DNA from: Arenicola marina | Taxonomy: Eukaryota; Annelida; Polychaeta; Arenicolidae | Reading direction: 5' to 3' | DNA: 64,000 nt | NCBI GenBank assembly: GCA_964019135.1 | Contig: OZ025263.1 | Coordinates: 34,512,133 to 34,576,132, forward strand | Part shown: positions 46,179 to 58,400 of the stretch, piece by piece | Layout: each line of letters opens with the position of its first letter | Position numbering within the stretch: the first letter of the stretch is position 1 | Notes under the pieces: model-generated | The model's input: the letters and a program-made list of their open reading frames with translations, nothing else | What the model was told of the DNA's origin: nothing | The model's database searches: none | Position numbers and translations under genes: made by a program

Positions 46179-48588
46179 CCACACGAAAGTATGCGGTAGA
46201 GGGCGCGGTGTACAGGGCCGCGTACACGAGGGTATACGGTAGAGGGCGCGGTGTACAGGGCCGCGTACACGAGGGTATACGGTACAGGGCGCGGTGTACA
46301 GGGCCGCGTACACGAGGGTATACGGTACAGGGCACGGTGTACAGGGCCGCGTACACGAGGGTATACGGTACAGGGCGCGGTGTACAGGGCAGTACACGAG
46401 GGTATACGGTACAGGGCGCGGTGTATAGGGCGGTACACGAGGGTATACGGTACAGGGCGCGGTGTACAGGGCCGCGTACACGAGGGTATACGGTACAGGG
46501 CGCGGTGTACAGGGCGGTACACGAGGGTATAGGGTACAGGGCGCGGTGTACAGGGCAGTACACGAGGGTATACGGTACAGGGCGCGGTGTACAGGGCGGT
46601 ACACGAGGGTATACGGTACAGGGCGCGGTGTACAGGGCCGCGTACACGAGGGTATACGGTACAGGGCGCGGTGTGCAGGGCGGTACACGAGGGTATAGGG
46701 TACAGGGCGGTACACGAGGGTATACGGTACAGGGCGCGGTGTACAGGGCCGCGTACACGAGGGTATACGGTACAGGGCGCTGGTGTACAGGGCAGTACAA
46801 GAGGGCATACGGTACAGGGCGGTACACGAGGGTATACGGTACAGGGCGCGGTGTACAGGGCGGTACACGAGGCTATACGGTACAGGGCGCGGTGTACAGG
46901 GCGGTACACGAGGGTATACGGTACAGGGCGCAGTGTACAGGGTGGTACACGAGGGTATACGGTACAGGGCGCGGTGTACAGGGCGGTACAAGAGGTTATA
47001 CGGTACAGGGCGCGGTGTACAGGGCGGTACAAGAGGGTATACGGTACAGGGCGCGGTGTACAGGGCGGTACAAGAGGGTATACGGTACAGGGCGTGGTGT
47101 ACAGGGCCGCGTACACGAGGGTATACGGTACAGGGCGCGGTGTACAGGGCGGTACACGAGGGTATACGGTACAGGGTCGCGTACACGAGGGTATACGGTA
47201 CAGGGGGCGGTGTACAGGGCGGTACACGAGGGTATACGGTACAGGGCGCTGTGTACAGGGCCGCGTACACGAGGGTATACGGTACAGGGGGCGGTGTACA
47301 GGGCCGCGTACACGAGGGTATACGGTACAGGGCGCGGTGTACAGGGCGGTACACGAGGGTATACGGTACAGGGCGCGGTGTACAGGGCGGTACACGAGGG
47401 TATACGGTACAGGGCGCGGTGTACAGGGCCGCGTACACGAGGGTATAGGGTACAGGGCGTGGTGTACAGGGCGGTACACGAGGGTATACGGTACAGGGCG
47501 CTGTGTACAGGGCCGCGTACACGAGGGTATACGGTACAGGGGGCGGTGTACAGGGCCGCGTACACGAGGGTATACGGTACAGGGCGCGGTGTACAGGGCG
47601 GTACACGAGGGTATACGGTACAGGGCGCGGTGTACAGGGCGGTACACGAGGGTATACGGTACAGGGCGCGGTGTACAGGGCCGCGTACACGAGGGTATAG
47701 GGTACAGGGCGTGGTGTACAGAGCAGTACACGAGGGTATACGGTACAGGGCGCGGTGTATAGGGCGGTACACGAGGGTATACGGTACAGGGGGCGGTGTA
47801 CAGGGCGGTACACGAGGGTATACGGTACAGGGCGTGGTGTACAGGGCGGTACAGGAGGGTATACGGTACAGGGCGCGGTGTACAGGGCGGTACACGAGGG
47901 TATAGGGTACAGGGCGTGGTGTACAGGGCGGTACACGAGGGTATACGGTACAGGGCGTGGTGTACAGGGCGGTACACGAGGGTATACGGTACAGGGGGCG
48001 GTGTACAGGGCGGTACACGAGGGTATACGGTACAGGGCGGTACACGAGGGTATACGGTACAGGGCGCGGTGTACATGGCGGTACACGAGGGTATAGGGTA
48101 CAGGGCGTGGTGTACAGGGCGGTACACGAGGGTATACGGTACAGGGCGCGGTGTACATGGCGGTACACGAGGGTATACGGTATAGGGCGTGGTGTACAGG
48201 GCGGAACACGAAGGTATACGGTACAGGGCGTGGTGTACAGGGCGGTACACGAGGGTATACGGTACAGGGCACGGTGTACAGGGCCGCGTACACGAGGGTA
48301 TACGGTACAGGGCGTGGTGTACAGGGCGATACACGAGGGTATACGGTACAGGGCGCGGTGTACAGGGCCGCGTACACGAGGGTACAGGGTACAGGGGGCG
48401 TTGTATAGGGCCGCGTACACGAGGGTATACGGTACAGGGGGCGGTGTACAGGGCCGCGTACACGAGGGTATACGGTACAGGGCCCGGTGTACAGGGCGGT
48501 ACACGAGGGTATACGGTACAGAGGGCGGTGTACAGGGCGGTACACGAGGGTATACGGTACAGGGGGCGGTGTATAGGGCGGCAGTGCG
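46179..48588. repeat. 41/43-bp array with ~252-bp higher-order period
   Basis: Unit core is gagggtatacggtacagggc then gcggtgtacagg, ending gcggtacac (41 bp) or gccgcgtacac (43 bp). About 57 copies. The variant gcgctgtg recurs at 47246 and 47498, and the ggtatagggt variant recurs with the same 252-bp offset. Both strands stay open for hundreds of codons (965 on minus) because the common units lack stops; not called as genes. Confidence 0.95.
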
Positions 48589-50034
48589 TGGCATCGACTT
48601 GAAATGCATACACTTCTTCGACCGTCGGCTAACGAGTCCGGAGAGAGACGGGGAGGGTGAGGGGGTGGGGAGGGGAGGGAGGGAGAGACTCGGGAACCGG
48701 CCACCGGAGCAACCCGGGCGGAGCCTGCTTAGTTTTCTCCAGAAGTGGACAGCAACTGACCCGTTTTGGCCAAAGGCGTTTTTTTCTGTTGCGAGCGCCC
48801 GACTCTGCCGGGGGGGGGGGGGCGGGATGGGCGGGGCGGAAAATCCAATCTGAATCCGGACGGTGAGGGGTGGGGGGGGGTCTGCTGGGGTCTGCCATGG
48901 CCGGCGGACAGTCGGGGAGGGGAGGGAGAGGCAGAGGGAGGGAGGGAGGGGCAGTCGGGATGTGGGGGTAGGGGAAGGGGTGGGCGGCTGGGACAAGAGG
49001 GGGGGGGGGGGGTGCCGGGGAAGGCGGAAGGGGGCGCTGTCGTGCCGTTACACCGGGCGGCAGGGGCGGCGGGCACGTGGTCATGTGATAAATGACGTAG
49101 GTCATTGTCTAGAGCGGACTAGGGCCGACAGACAAACAGCTCCCACCGCCACAGGCCGGCTACGGCGGCTCCGCCCCCCCCCACACACCCCTATCACCAC
49201 CAGCGGCCCCGCCCCAGCCACTAATCATTCCGGACTCCCCCTGCCACCATCCCCCCCCCTATGGAACCTTACTCCCCCCCCCCCACGCGGTGCCGATAGG
49301 GGCGCGTGGAAACATCACCTGGCAGCGTAAGTGCACATACATACATACATGGTGGGTGGGGGGGGGGGGGCTGTGAGGTGCTCCCCACCCCCCCGCCGCG
49401 TCCCGCCTTCTTTAATGCCCTTAACAGTCACCACCGACACCGCAGCCCCCCACCCCCAATCCCTGCGCCGACCCCTTAATGCCCTCAGCAATCACCCCCG
49501 ACATTGCCCCCAGCCCCAACCCCCGCCCCGACCCCCGCCCCGACCCCCTGCCTATCCACCGTCAGATGACCAAAACCGGCGTACCACCCACCGACAAAAA
49601 CACTTTCGCTGCTCCTTGCGCCTAAACTTTCATTTGGAGTCCCGAATCCCGCCCAATCGGTCACACGTCTTCGTGAACAGAAGGTCAAAGTACGTAGATT
49701 CCAGAATGTTCCCGAAGAGACGCCGACGAAGAAGGACAATGATGATAATATGCACACTTTTTTGTCCTCAGAATTCTTCAAGATACAAGAATAAAATTAT
49801 TAGAATGCTTCAAGTATTCCATCCTCTGTAAACATGGATGGAATCAGTAAAATAAAAGAACATTTTGCCCATTTAGTATGCTGTTTTTGATTATTTTTCT
49901 GATGGCTAGATTGGGCCAATAAACCGGGACAATGAAATAGGGTTTTATAAAACATGTCATAGACGGAGGTACCAGCGCCACCCGCTTACTGACTGAGATA
50001 GCAAGCTCCCGAACCAGTAAACGAATCCCCGGGC
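48589..50034. other. G-rich then mixed spacer, no gene recognised
   Basis: G homopolymers at 48810-48822, 48999-49012 and 49358-49371, ccccgccccgacccc copies at 49518-49550, and an A/T-rich part at 49690-49900 with AATAAA-like motifs. No domain or splice structure is visible. Confidence 0.5.
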
Positions 50035-50295
50035 TTTGTGTATGTAATACAGCAAAAAACATCTTGTACCCTTTCGAAAAAGTTCTAATTGTGACAGAAC
50101 TTCTTTTCATCACCTGATACCGTGTGTTATTAGGCTTAGGTTGGCTCCCCTGCGCTGATTTGTAGAAATGCACGACGCATTTTTCCGATCAATTTGCGCA
50201 GCGCCGCCCTGGCGAGCGAGTGTGAAACTGCATTGAGGACGTAGGCAACAACAGAGATATAATTGGAGCCCTAGCGGAGTGAGTCGAAGGCAGAG
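50035..50295 (+). mobile_element. 262-bp interspersed repeat, copy 2
   Basis: Full-length match to 16369-16630 in the same orientation. Small indels (for example ttcttttc against ctctttcttttc) and scattered substitutions separate the copies. Confidence 0.75.
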
Positions 50296-51678
50296 ATTGT
50301 GGGTTCAGCTCACCACGCCATGCACGGCGGAAGTGAGGACCAGGTGCGCCACCTACCGACGGCACCCGCGCCACCGGAAGAGGTCAATCGCCTCCCTTTC
50401 CGGCAAATTGGGAAGGAGGCACTAGCCTCGTTTTTTCATCATGTCACCGCGGGTTATTTTGGTCATTTTTTTGCGGTCGGCGGGGTGGGTGGAGGTGGGT
50501 GGAGGGGGGGTCGTTGAGGGGTCGGGCGTCCCGAGGTCGGGGATGATAGGGTACCTGTCCAGCCACCTCCACCCCCATATCGGCTTCTGGAATCCGCCGG
50601 ATATGTTGTCGAGATCCCTAACGGGCGGGGCAGGGGGGGGGGGGGGGTGGAGATGGACACACACACCCTGGGATGAGGGTTATCTTCGGAACTGTCCGGA
50701 ATAAGAGCAAACAAAGCATTTAAGCCGAAAATATTTTCCTGGCTAATTGCGACAGTTTGTGTACACGTGAAGGGTTCAGGGGAAAGAGGTGAGAGGGGTG
50801 ATGGGTGATCTCTGGCTATATACGGGTAATATGTGCTGGAGAGCTGGGTGGGGCTGGTGGCACACATTGGGATGTGGAGTGGAGGTAGCGGGTGGGTGGT
50901 GTCTCCCGGCTGTGGGGCGGCCGGTGCAGGGTGCGGCGGCGGCGGCGGCGGAGGCGGGCGGCGGCCAGCGCCCTAAGACTGGGGCACTGTCAGATAGCAT
51001 GCAGACTGGCCGTTGTGACGTCGGCGGCTATCACATGGACTCTCGGTCACCAGGCAGGAAGCCGCCAATCTGCAGCTGCTATCTAAACGACCAGTGACCC
51101 CCTCCCCCACCCACTCCCACCCCCCTCTCCCCTTCCCCGGGACACAAACACCACCCGACGCCTTCTCCCATCTCTCACCAGCCCCCACACCCCCCACCCC
51201 CGTGGCTTCAACGCTGCTAGGATGCTCTAAGACGGTGCCAGGACAACTGCTGCATGGCCCGCCCACAGGACGGGGGAGGGCAGAGAGGAGGGGAGGGGGG
51301 TAGCGGAAGTTATAAGAGGGAGGGGGATGGGGGGGGTTTGTCAATGTGGCGGGATCCAGGCTTGAAATGTGGCGGGGAGAGGGCACATACAATTTGGTAG
51401 GAAGTGGGCAGCCCTCCACGTTATAACTCCGGTGGCGCAGCCCCCCCCCCCCCCCTCTGCCCTCTACCCCCTACCTCTTTTTTTCTCCTGCCCACAAAAA
51501 CTGACGTACGTCTTTCCTTTGGTCGAAGCAAGGAAATGCAAAAATTAAATTGACTTTGGCCACAAAAGGTCATCCGAGTCGTCAGATGGCCGGAGAATGG
51601 CGAGGTCCGGAGTCAGGTACAATAAGCAGTCCGGAGAATAGCGGGACCAACAATATCTAGCCAGCACGCTCGGCAAAA
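50296..51678. other. GC-rich spacer, no gene recognised
   Basis: Contains G runs at 50631-50647, (cgg)n at about 50934-50958 and poly-C at 51440-51456. Only compositional frames. Confidence 0.5.
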
Positions 51679-51802
51679 GTGGTGCCAGCTGGTGCAGAAG
51701 GCAGGTCTCTGTGGTGCCAAGTGGTGCCATGTGATGCCAAGTGGTGCCAGCTGGTGCAGAAGGCAGGTCTCTGTGGTGCCAAGTGGTGCCATGTGGTGCC
51801 AA
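51679..51802. repeat. 62-bp direct duplication built from ggtgcca
   Basis: The blocks at 51679 and 51741 are almost identical. Inside each, gtggtgccaa / gtggtgccat repeats occur at 10-11-bp spacing. Confidence 0.85.
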
Positions 51803-52404
51803 ATGGGACACACGATATGTAGGTCGAGGAATTGAGAAAAGAAAAACCACCCAGGAGCACAGTGCCGCGTCGCTAATTAACGGAGATGTTCATGGCATGG
51901 CCTCCACCTGAGAGTCTACAGGCACGTGGATCGGTGGTTCACGCCCCGCTGTGGCCATGTCAGTGTGGTCGCAGGATAAAGATCCCATGTCTTTCTTCGT
52001 AAAGAGTAGGGGGTTACCCCCGGGGACATGGCTCCACTCTCCCTTCCGTCTCCCATTGACGCGATATGACCAACAGTGGTTGAAGCGTCCTGAAGATACA
52101 ACCAACCAACCATGGCAAGCTTGCTTTATTCAAATCCTTATGAGCGATTTCTTGTATTTGGCGTGAATAGAGAATGCCACCAGATATCACGCAACGAATG
52201 CCGTGCGATGATCCATCGATGGTTCCACGGATCCCGGGAAATCCATAGATCCCGATACAGTCCACACATTCCGGGACAGAATCCATGGATCCCGAGCTCA
52301 GGGTCGATGGATCCCGGGGACACAGACCTTGGATCCCGGGTGAGAGTCCACCAAAGGACGAAAACCTATCAATATCAAGACGCTATGACGGAGGGCATCA
52401 ACCA
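51803..52404. other. Unique flank left of the large satellite
   Basis: No recognisable gene. At 52205-52345 a degenerate ~20-bp repeat centred on ggatcccggg or gatcccga occurs about seven times. Confidence 0.5.
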
Positions 52405-52429
52405 CTATTATTGGGTTATTACACCTGGA
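52405..52429 (+). repeat. Left arm of the inverted repeat flanking the satellite
   Basis: 25 bp beginning ctattattgggtta and ending cacctgga. It is the exact reverse complement of 61670-61694 and lies about 10 bp from the first satellite units. Confidence 0.85.
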
Positions 52430-52439
52430 GTGACGGACA

Positions 52440-55400
52440 CGGTGCCCCCAGGGTGTGGGCGGTGTCACCAGGGTAGCGATGCCCCCAAGGTGTGGGCGGT
52501 GACACCAGGGTAGCGGTGCACCAGGGTAGCGGTGTCCCCAAGGTGTGGGCGGTGACACCAGGGTAGCGGTGACACCAGGGTAGCGATGCCCCCAAGGTGT
52601 GGGCGGTGTCACCAGGGTAGCGGTGCACCAGGGTAGCGGTGCACCAGGGTAGCGGTGACACCAGGGTAGCGGTGCACCAGGTTAGCGGTGCACCAGGGTA
52701 GCGGTGTCACCAGGGTGTGGGCGGTGACACCAGGGTAGCGGTGCACCAGGGTAGCGGTGCACCAGGGTAGCGGTGACACCAGGTTAGCGGTGCACCAGGT
52801 TAGCGGTGCACCAGGGTAGCGGTGACACCAGGGTAGCGGTGCACCAGGGTAGCGGTGCACCAGGGTAGCGGTGACACCAGGGTAGCGGTGTCCCCAAGGT
52901 GTGGGCGCTGTCACCAGGGTAGCGGTGCACCAGGGTAGCGGTGACACCAGGGTAGCGGTGTCCCCAGGGTGTGGGCGGTGACACCAGGGTAGCGGTGTCC
53001 CCAAGGTGTGGGCGGTGTCACCAGGGTAGCGGTGTCCCCAAGGTGTGGGCGCTGACACCAGGGTAGCGATGCCCCCAAGGTGTGGGCGGTGTCACCAGGG
53101 TAGCGATGCCCCCAAGGTGTGGGCGGTGTCACCAGGGTAGCGGTGCACCAGGGTAGCGGTGACACCAGGGTAGCGGTGTCCCCAGGGTGTGGGCGGTGAC
53201 ACCAGGGTAGCGGTGTCCCCAGGGTGTGGGCGGTGACACCAGGGTAGCGGTGCCCCAAAGGTGTGGGCGCTGACACAATGGTAGCGGTGTCCCCAAGGTG
53301 TGGGCGGTGACACCAGGGTAGCGGTGCCCCCAGGGTGTGGGCGGTGACACCAGGGTAGCGGTGACACCAGGGTAGCGGTGCACCAGGGTAGCGGTGACAC
53401 CAGGGTAGCGGTGACACCAGGGTAGCGGTGACACCAGGGTAGCGGTGTCAACTGGGTAGCGGTGCCCCCATGGTGTGGGCGGTGACACCAGGGTAGCGGT
53501 GACACCAGGGTAGCGGTGACACCAGGGTAGCGGTGACACCAGGGTAGCGGTGTCACCAGGGTAGCGGTGACACCAGGGTAGCGGTGACACCAGGGTAGCG
53601 GTGACACCAGGGTAGCGGTGACACCAGGGTAGCGGTGACACCAGGGTAGCGGTGACACCAGGGTAGCGGTGCACCAGGGTGTGGGCGGTGACACCAGGGT
53701 AGCGGTGCACCAGGGTAGCGGTGCACCAGGGTAGCGGTGACACCAGGGTAGCGGTGACACCAGGGTAGCGGTGACACCAGGGTAGCGGTGACACCAGGGT
53801 AGCGGTGCACCAGGGTAGCGGTGACACCAGGGTAGCGGTGACACCAGGGTAGCGGTGTCACCAGGGTAGCGGTGCCCCCAGGGTAGCGGTGCACCAGGGT
53901 AGCGGTGCACCAGGGTAGCGGTGACACCAGGGTAGCGGTGACACCAGGGTAGCGGTGACACCAGGGTAGCGGTGACACCAGGGTAGCGGTGACACCAGGG
54001 TAGCGGTGACACCAGGGTAGCGGTGACACCAGGTTAGCGGTGCACCAGGGTAGCGGTGACACCAGGGTAGCGGTGACACCAGGTTAGCGGTGACACCAGG
54101 GTAGCGGTGACACCAGGGTAGCGGTGACACCAGGGTAGCGGTGACACCAGGGTAGCGGTGACACCAGGGTAGCGGTGACACCAGGGTAGCGGTGACACCA
54201 GGGTAGCGGTGACACCAGGGTAGCGGTGACACCAGGTTAGCGGTGCACCAGGGTAGCGGTGACACCAGGGTAGCGGTGACACCAGGGTAGCGGTGACACC
54301 AGGGTAGCGGTGACACCAGGGTAGCGGTGACACCAGGGTAGCGGTGCACCAGGGTAGCGGTGACACCAGGGTAGCGGTGACACCAGGGTAGCGGTGACAC
54401 CAGGGTAGCGGTGTCACCAGGGTAGCGGTGACACCAGGGTAGCGGTGCACCAGGGTAGCGGTGCACCAGGGTAGCGGTGACACCAGGGTAGCGGTGACAC
54501 CAGGGTAGCGGTGCCCCCAGGGTGTGGGCGGTGACACCAGGGTAGCGGTGCACCAGGGTGTGGGCGGTGACACCAGGGTAGCGGTGCACCAGGGTAGCGG
54601 TGACACCAGGGTAGCGGTGACACCAGGGTAGCGGTGCACCAGGGTAGCGGTGACACCAGGGTAGCGGTGCCCCCAGGGTGTGGGCGGTGACACCAGGGTA
54701 GCGGTGACACCAGGGTAGCGGTGCACCAGGGTAGCGGTGCACCAGGGTAGCGGTGACACCAGGGTAGCGGTGTCACCAGGGTAGCGGTGCACCAGGGTAG
54801 CGGTGACACCAGGGTAGCGGTGACACCAGGGTAGCGGTGCCCCCAGGGTGTGGGCGGTGACACCAGGGTAGCGGTGCACCAGGTTAGCGGTGCACCAGGG
54901 TAGCGGTGACACCAGGGTAGCGGTGCCCCCAGGGTGTGGGCGGTGACACCAGGGTAGCGGTGCACCAGGTTAGCGGTGCACCAGGGTAGCGGTGACACCA
55001 GGGTAGCGGTGCCCCCAGGGTGTGGGCGGTGACACCAGGGTAGCGGTGCACCAGGGTAGCCGTGTCACCAGGGTAGCGGTGACACCAGGCTGGCGGTGAC
55101 ACCAGGGTAGCGGTGACACCAGGGTAGCGGTGCACCAGGGTAGCGGTGACACCAGGGTAGCGGTGCCCCCAGGGTGTGGGCGGTGACACCAGGGTAGCGG
55201 TGCACCAGGTTAGCGGTGCACCAGGGTAGCGGTGACACCAGGGTAGCGGTGCCCCCAGGGTGTGGGCGGTGACACCAGGGTAGCGGTGCACCAGGTTAGC
55301 GGTGCACCAGGGTAGCGGTGACACCAGGGTAGCGGTGCACCAGGGTAGCGGTGCACCAGGGTAGCCGTGTCACCAGGGTAGCGGTGACACCAGGTTAGCG

Positions 55401-58400
55401 GTGCACCAGGGTAGCGGTGACACCAGGGTAGCGGTGCACCAGGGTAGCGGTGACACCAGGGTAGCGGTGACACCAGGCTGGCGGTGACACCAGGGTAGCG
55501 GTGACACCAGGGTGTGGGCGGTGACACCAGGGTAGCGGTGCACCAGGGTAGCGGTGCACCAGGGTAGCGGTGCACCAGGGTAGCGGTGCACCAGGGTAGC
55601 GGTGCACCAGGGTAGCGGTGCACCAGGGTAGCGGTGTCACCAGGGTAGCGGTGCACCAGGGTAGCGGTGCACCAGGGTAGCCGTGTCACCAGGGTAGCGG
55701 TGCCCCCAGGGTGTGGGCGGTGACACCAGGGTAGCGGTGCACCAGGGTAGCGGTGACACCAGGGTAGCGGTGCCCCCAGGGTGTGGGCGGTGACACCAGG
55801 GTAGCGGTGCACCAGGGTAGCGGTGACACCAGGCTGGCGGTGACACCAGGGTAGCGGTGACACCAGGGTAGCGGTGACACCAGGGTAGCGGTGACACCAG
55901 GGTAGCGGTGCACCAGGGTAGCGGTGACACCAGGGTAGCGGTGTCACCAGGGTAGCGATGCCCCCAAGGTGTGGGCGGTGACACCAGGCTGGCGGTGACA
56001 CCAGGCTGGCGGTGCACCAGGGTAGCGGTGACACCAGGCTGGCGGTGACACCAGGGTAGCGGTGCACCAGGGTAGCCGTGTCACCAGGGTAGCGGTGACA
56101 CCAGGCTGGCGGTGACACCAGGGTAGCGGTGCACCAGGGTAGCGGTGCACCAGGTTAGCGGTGCACCAGGGTAGCGGTGCACCAGGATAGCGGTGCACCA
56201 GGGTAGCGGTGCACCAGGGTAGCGGTGACACCAGGGTAGCGGTGACACCAGGGTAGCGGTGTCACCAGGGTAGCGGTGCCCCCAGGGTGTGGGCGGTGAC
56301 ACCAGGGTAGCGGTGCACCAGGGTAGCGGTGCACCAGGGTAGCGGTGCACCAGGGTAGCGGTGCACCAGGGTAGCGGTGACACCAGGGTAGCGGTGCCCC
56401 CAGGGTGTGGGTGGTGTCACCAGGGTAGCGGTGCCCCCAGGGTGTGGGCGGTGACACCAGGGTAGCGGTGCACCAGGGTAGCCGTGTCACCAGGGTAGCG
56501 GTGACACCAGGCTGGCGGTGACACCAGGGTAGCGGTGCCCCCAGGGTGTGGGCGGTGACACCAGGGTAGCGGTGCCCCCAGGGTGTGGGCGGTGACACCA
56601 GGGTAGCGGTGACACCAGGGTAGCGGTGCCCCCAGGGTGTGGGTGGTGTCACCAGGGTAGCGGTGCACCAGGGTAGCCGTGTCACCAGGGTAGCGGTGAC
56701 ACCAGGCTGGCGGTGACACCAGGGTAGCGGTGTCACCAGGGTAGCGGTGACACCAGGGTAGCGGTGACACCAGGGTAGCGGTGCACCAGGGTAGCGGTGA
56801 CACCAGGGTAGCGGTGACACCAGGGTAGCGGTGCACCAGGGTAGCGGTGACACCAGGGTAGCGGTGACACCAGGGTAGCGGTGCACCAGGGTAGCGGTGC
56901 ACCAGGGTAGCGGTGCACCAGGGTAGCGGTGACACCAGGGTAGCGGTGCCCCCAGGGTGTGGGCGGTGACACCAGGGTAGCGGTGCACCAGGGTAGCCGT
57001 GTCACCAGGGTAGCGGTGACACCAGGGTAGCGGTGCCCCCAGGGTGTGGGCGGTGACACCAGGGTAGCGGTGCACCAGGGTAGCGGTGACACCAGGGTAG
57101 CGGTGACACCAGGGTAGCGGTGCACCAGGGTAGCGGTGACACCAGGGTAGCGGTGCACCAGGGTAGCGGTGACACCAGGGTAGCGGTGACACCAGGTTAG
57201 CGGTGACACCAGGGTAGCGGTGCACCAGGGTAGCGGTGTCACCAGGGTAGCGGTGACACCAGGGTAGCGGTGACACCAGGGTAGCGGTGCACCAGGGTAG
57301 CGGTGACACCAGGTTAGCGGTGACACCAGGGTAGCGGTGACACCAGGGTAGCGGTGACACCAGGTTAGCGGTGACACCAGGGTAGCGGTGCACCAGGGTA
57401 GCGGTGTCACCAGGGTAGCGGTGACACCAGGGTAGCGGTGCACCAGGGTAGCGGTGACACCAGGGTAGCGGTGACACCAGGTTAGCGGTGACACCAGGGT
57501 AGCGGTGACACCAGGGTAGCGGTGACACCAGGTTAGCGGTGACACCAGGGTAGCGGTGACACCAGGGTAGCGGTGACACCAGGGTAGCGGTGCACCAGGG
57601 TAGCGGTGACACCAGGGTAGCGGTGCACCAGGGTAGCGGTGACACCAGGGTAGCGGTGACACCAGGGTAGCGGTGCACCAGGGTAGCGGTGACACCAGGG
57701 TAGCGGTGCACCAGGGTAGCCGTGTCACCAGGGTAGCGGTGACACCAGGGTAGCGGTGCCCCCAGGGTGTGGGCGGTGACACCAGGGTAGCGGTGCACCA
57801 GGGTAGCGGTGACACCAGGGTAGCGGTGACACCAGGGTAGCGGTGCACCAGGGTAGCGGTGACACCAGGGTAGCGGTGCACCAGGGTAGCGGTGACACCA
57901 GGGTAGCGGTGACACCAGGTTAGCGGTGACACCAGGGTAGCGGTGCACCAGGGTAGCGGTGTCACCAGGGTAGCGGTGACACCAGGGTAGCGGTGACACC
58001 AGGGTAGCGGTGCACCAGGGTAGCGGTGACACCAGGGTAGCGGTGCACCAGGGTAGCGGTGACACCAGGGTAGCGGTGACACCAGGTTAGCGGTGACACC
58101 AGGGTAGCGGTGACACCAGGGTAGCGGTGTCACCAGGGTAGCGGTGACACCAGGGTAGCGGTGCACCAGGGTAGCGGTGCACCAGGGTAGCGGTGACACC
58201 AGGGTAGCGGTGACACCAGGGTAGCGGTGACACCAGGGTAGCGGTGACACCAGGGTAGCGGTGCACCAGGGTAGCGGTGACACCAGGGTAGCGGTGACAC
58301 CAGGGTAGCGGTGCACCAGGGTAGCGGTGCACCAGGGTAGCGGTGCACCAGGGTAGCGGTGCACCAGGGTAGCGGTGCACCAGGGTAGCGGTGCACCAGG

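Noticed and set aside
45807-48704. 965- and 931-codon overlapping minus-strand frames and a 645-codon plus frame
   Set aside because: All three read through the same 41/43-bp array in different frames, which cannot all be genes. None extends into a recognisable domain.
49331-49831. 166-codon plus frame with an Arg-rich C-terminus
   Set aside because: The first half crosses poly-G and poly-C tracts and the rest has no recognisable domain; likely chance.
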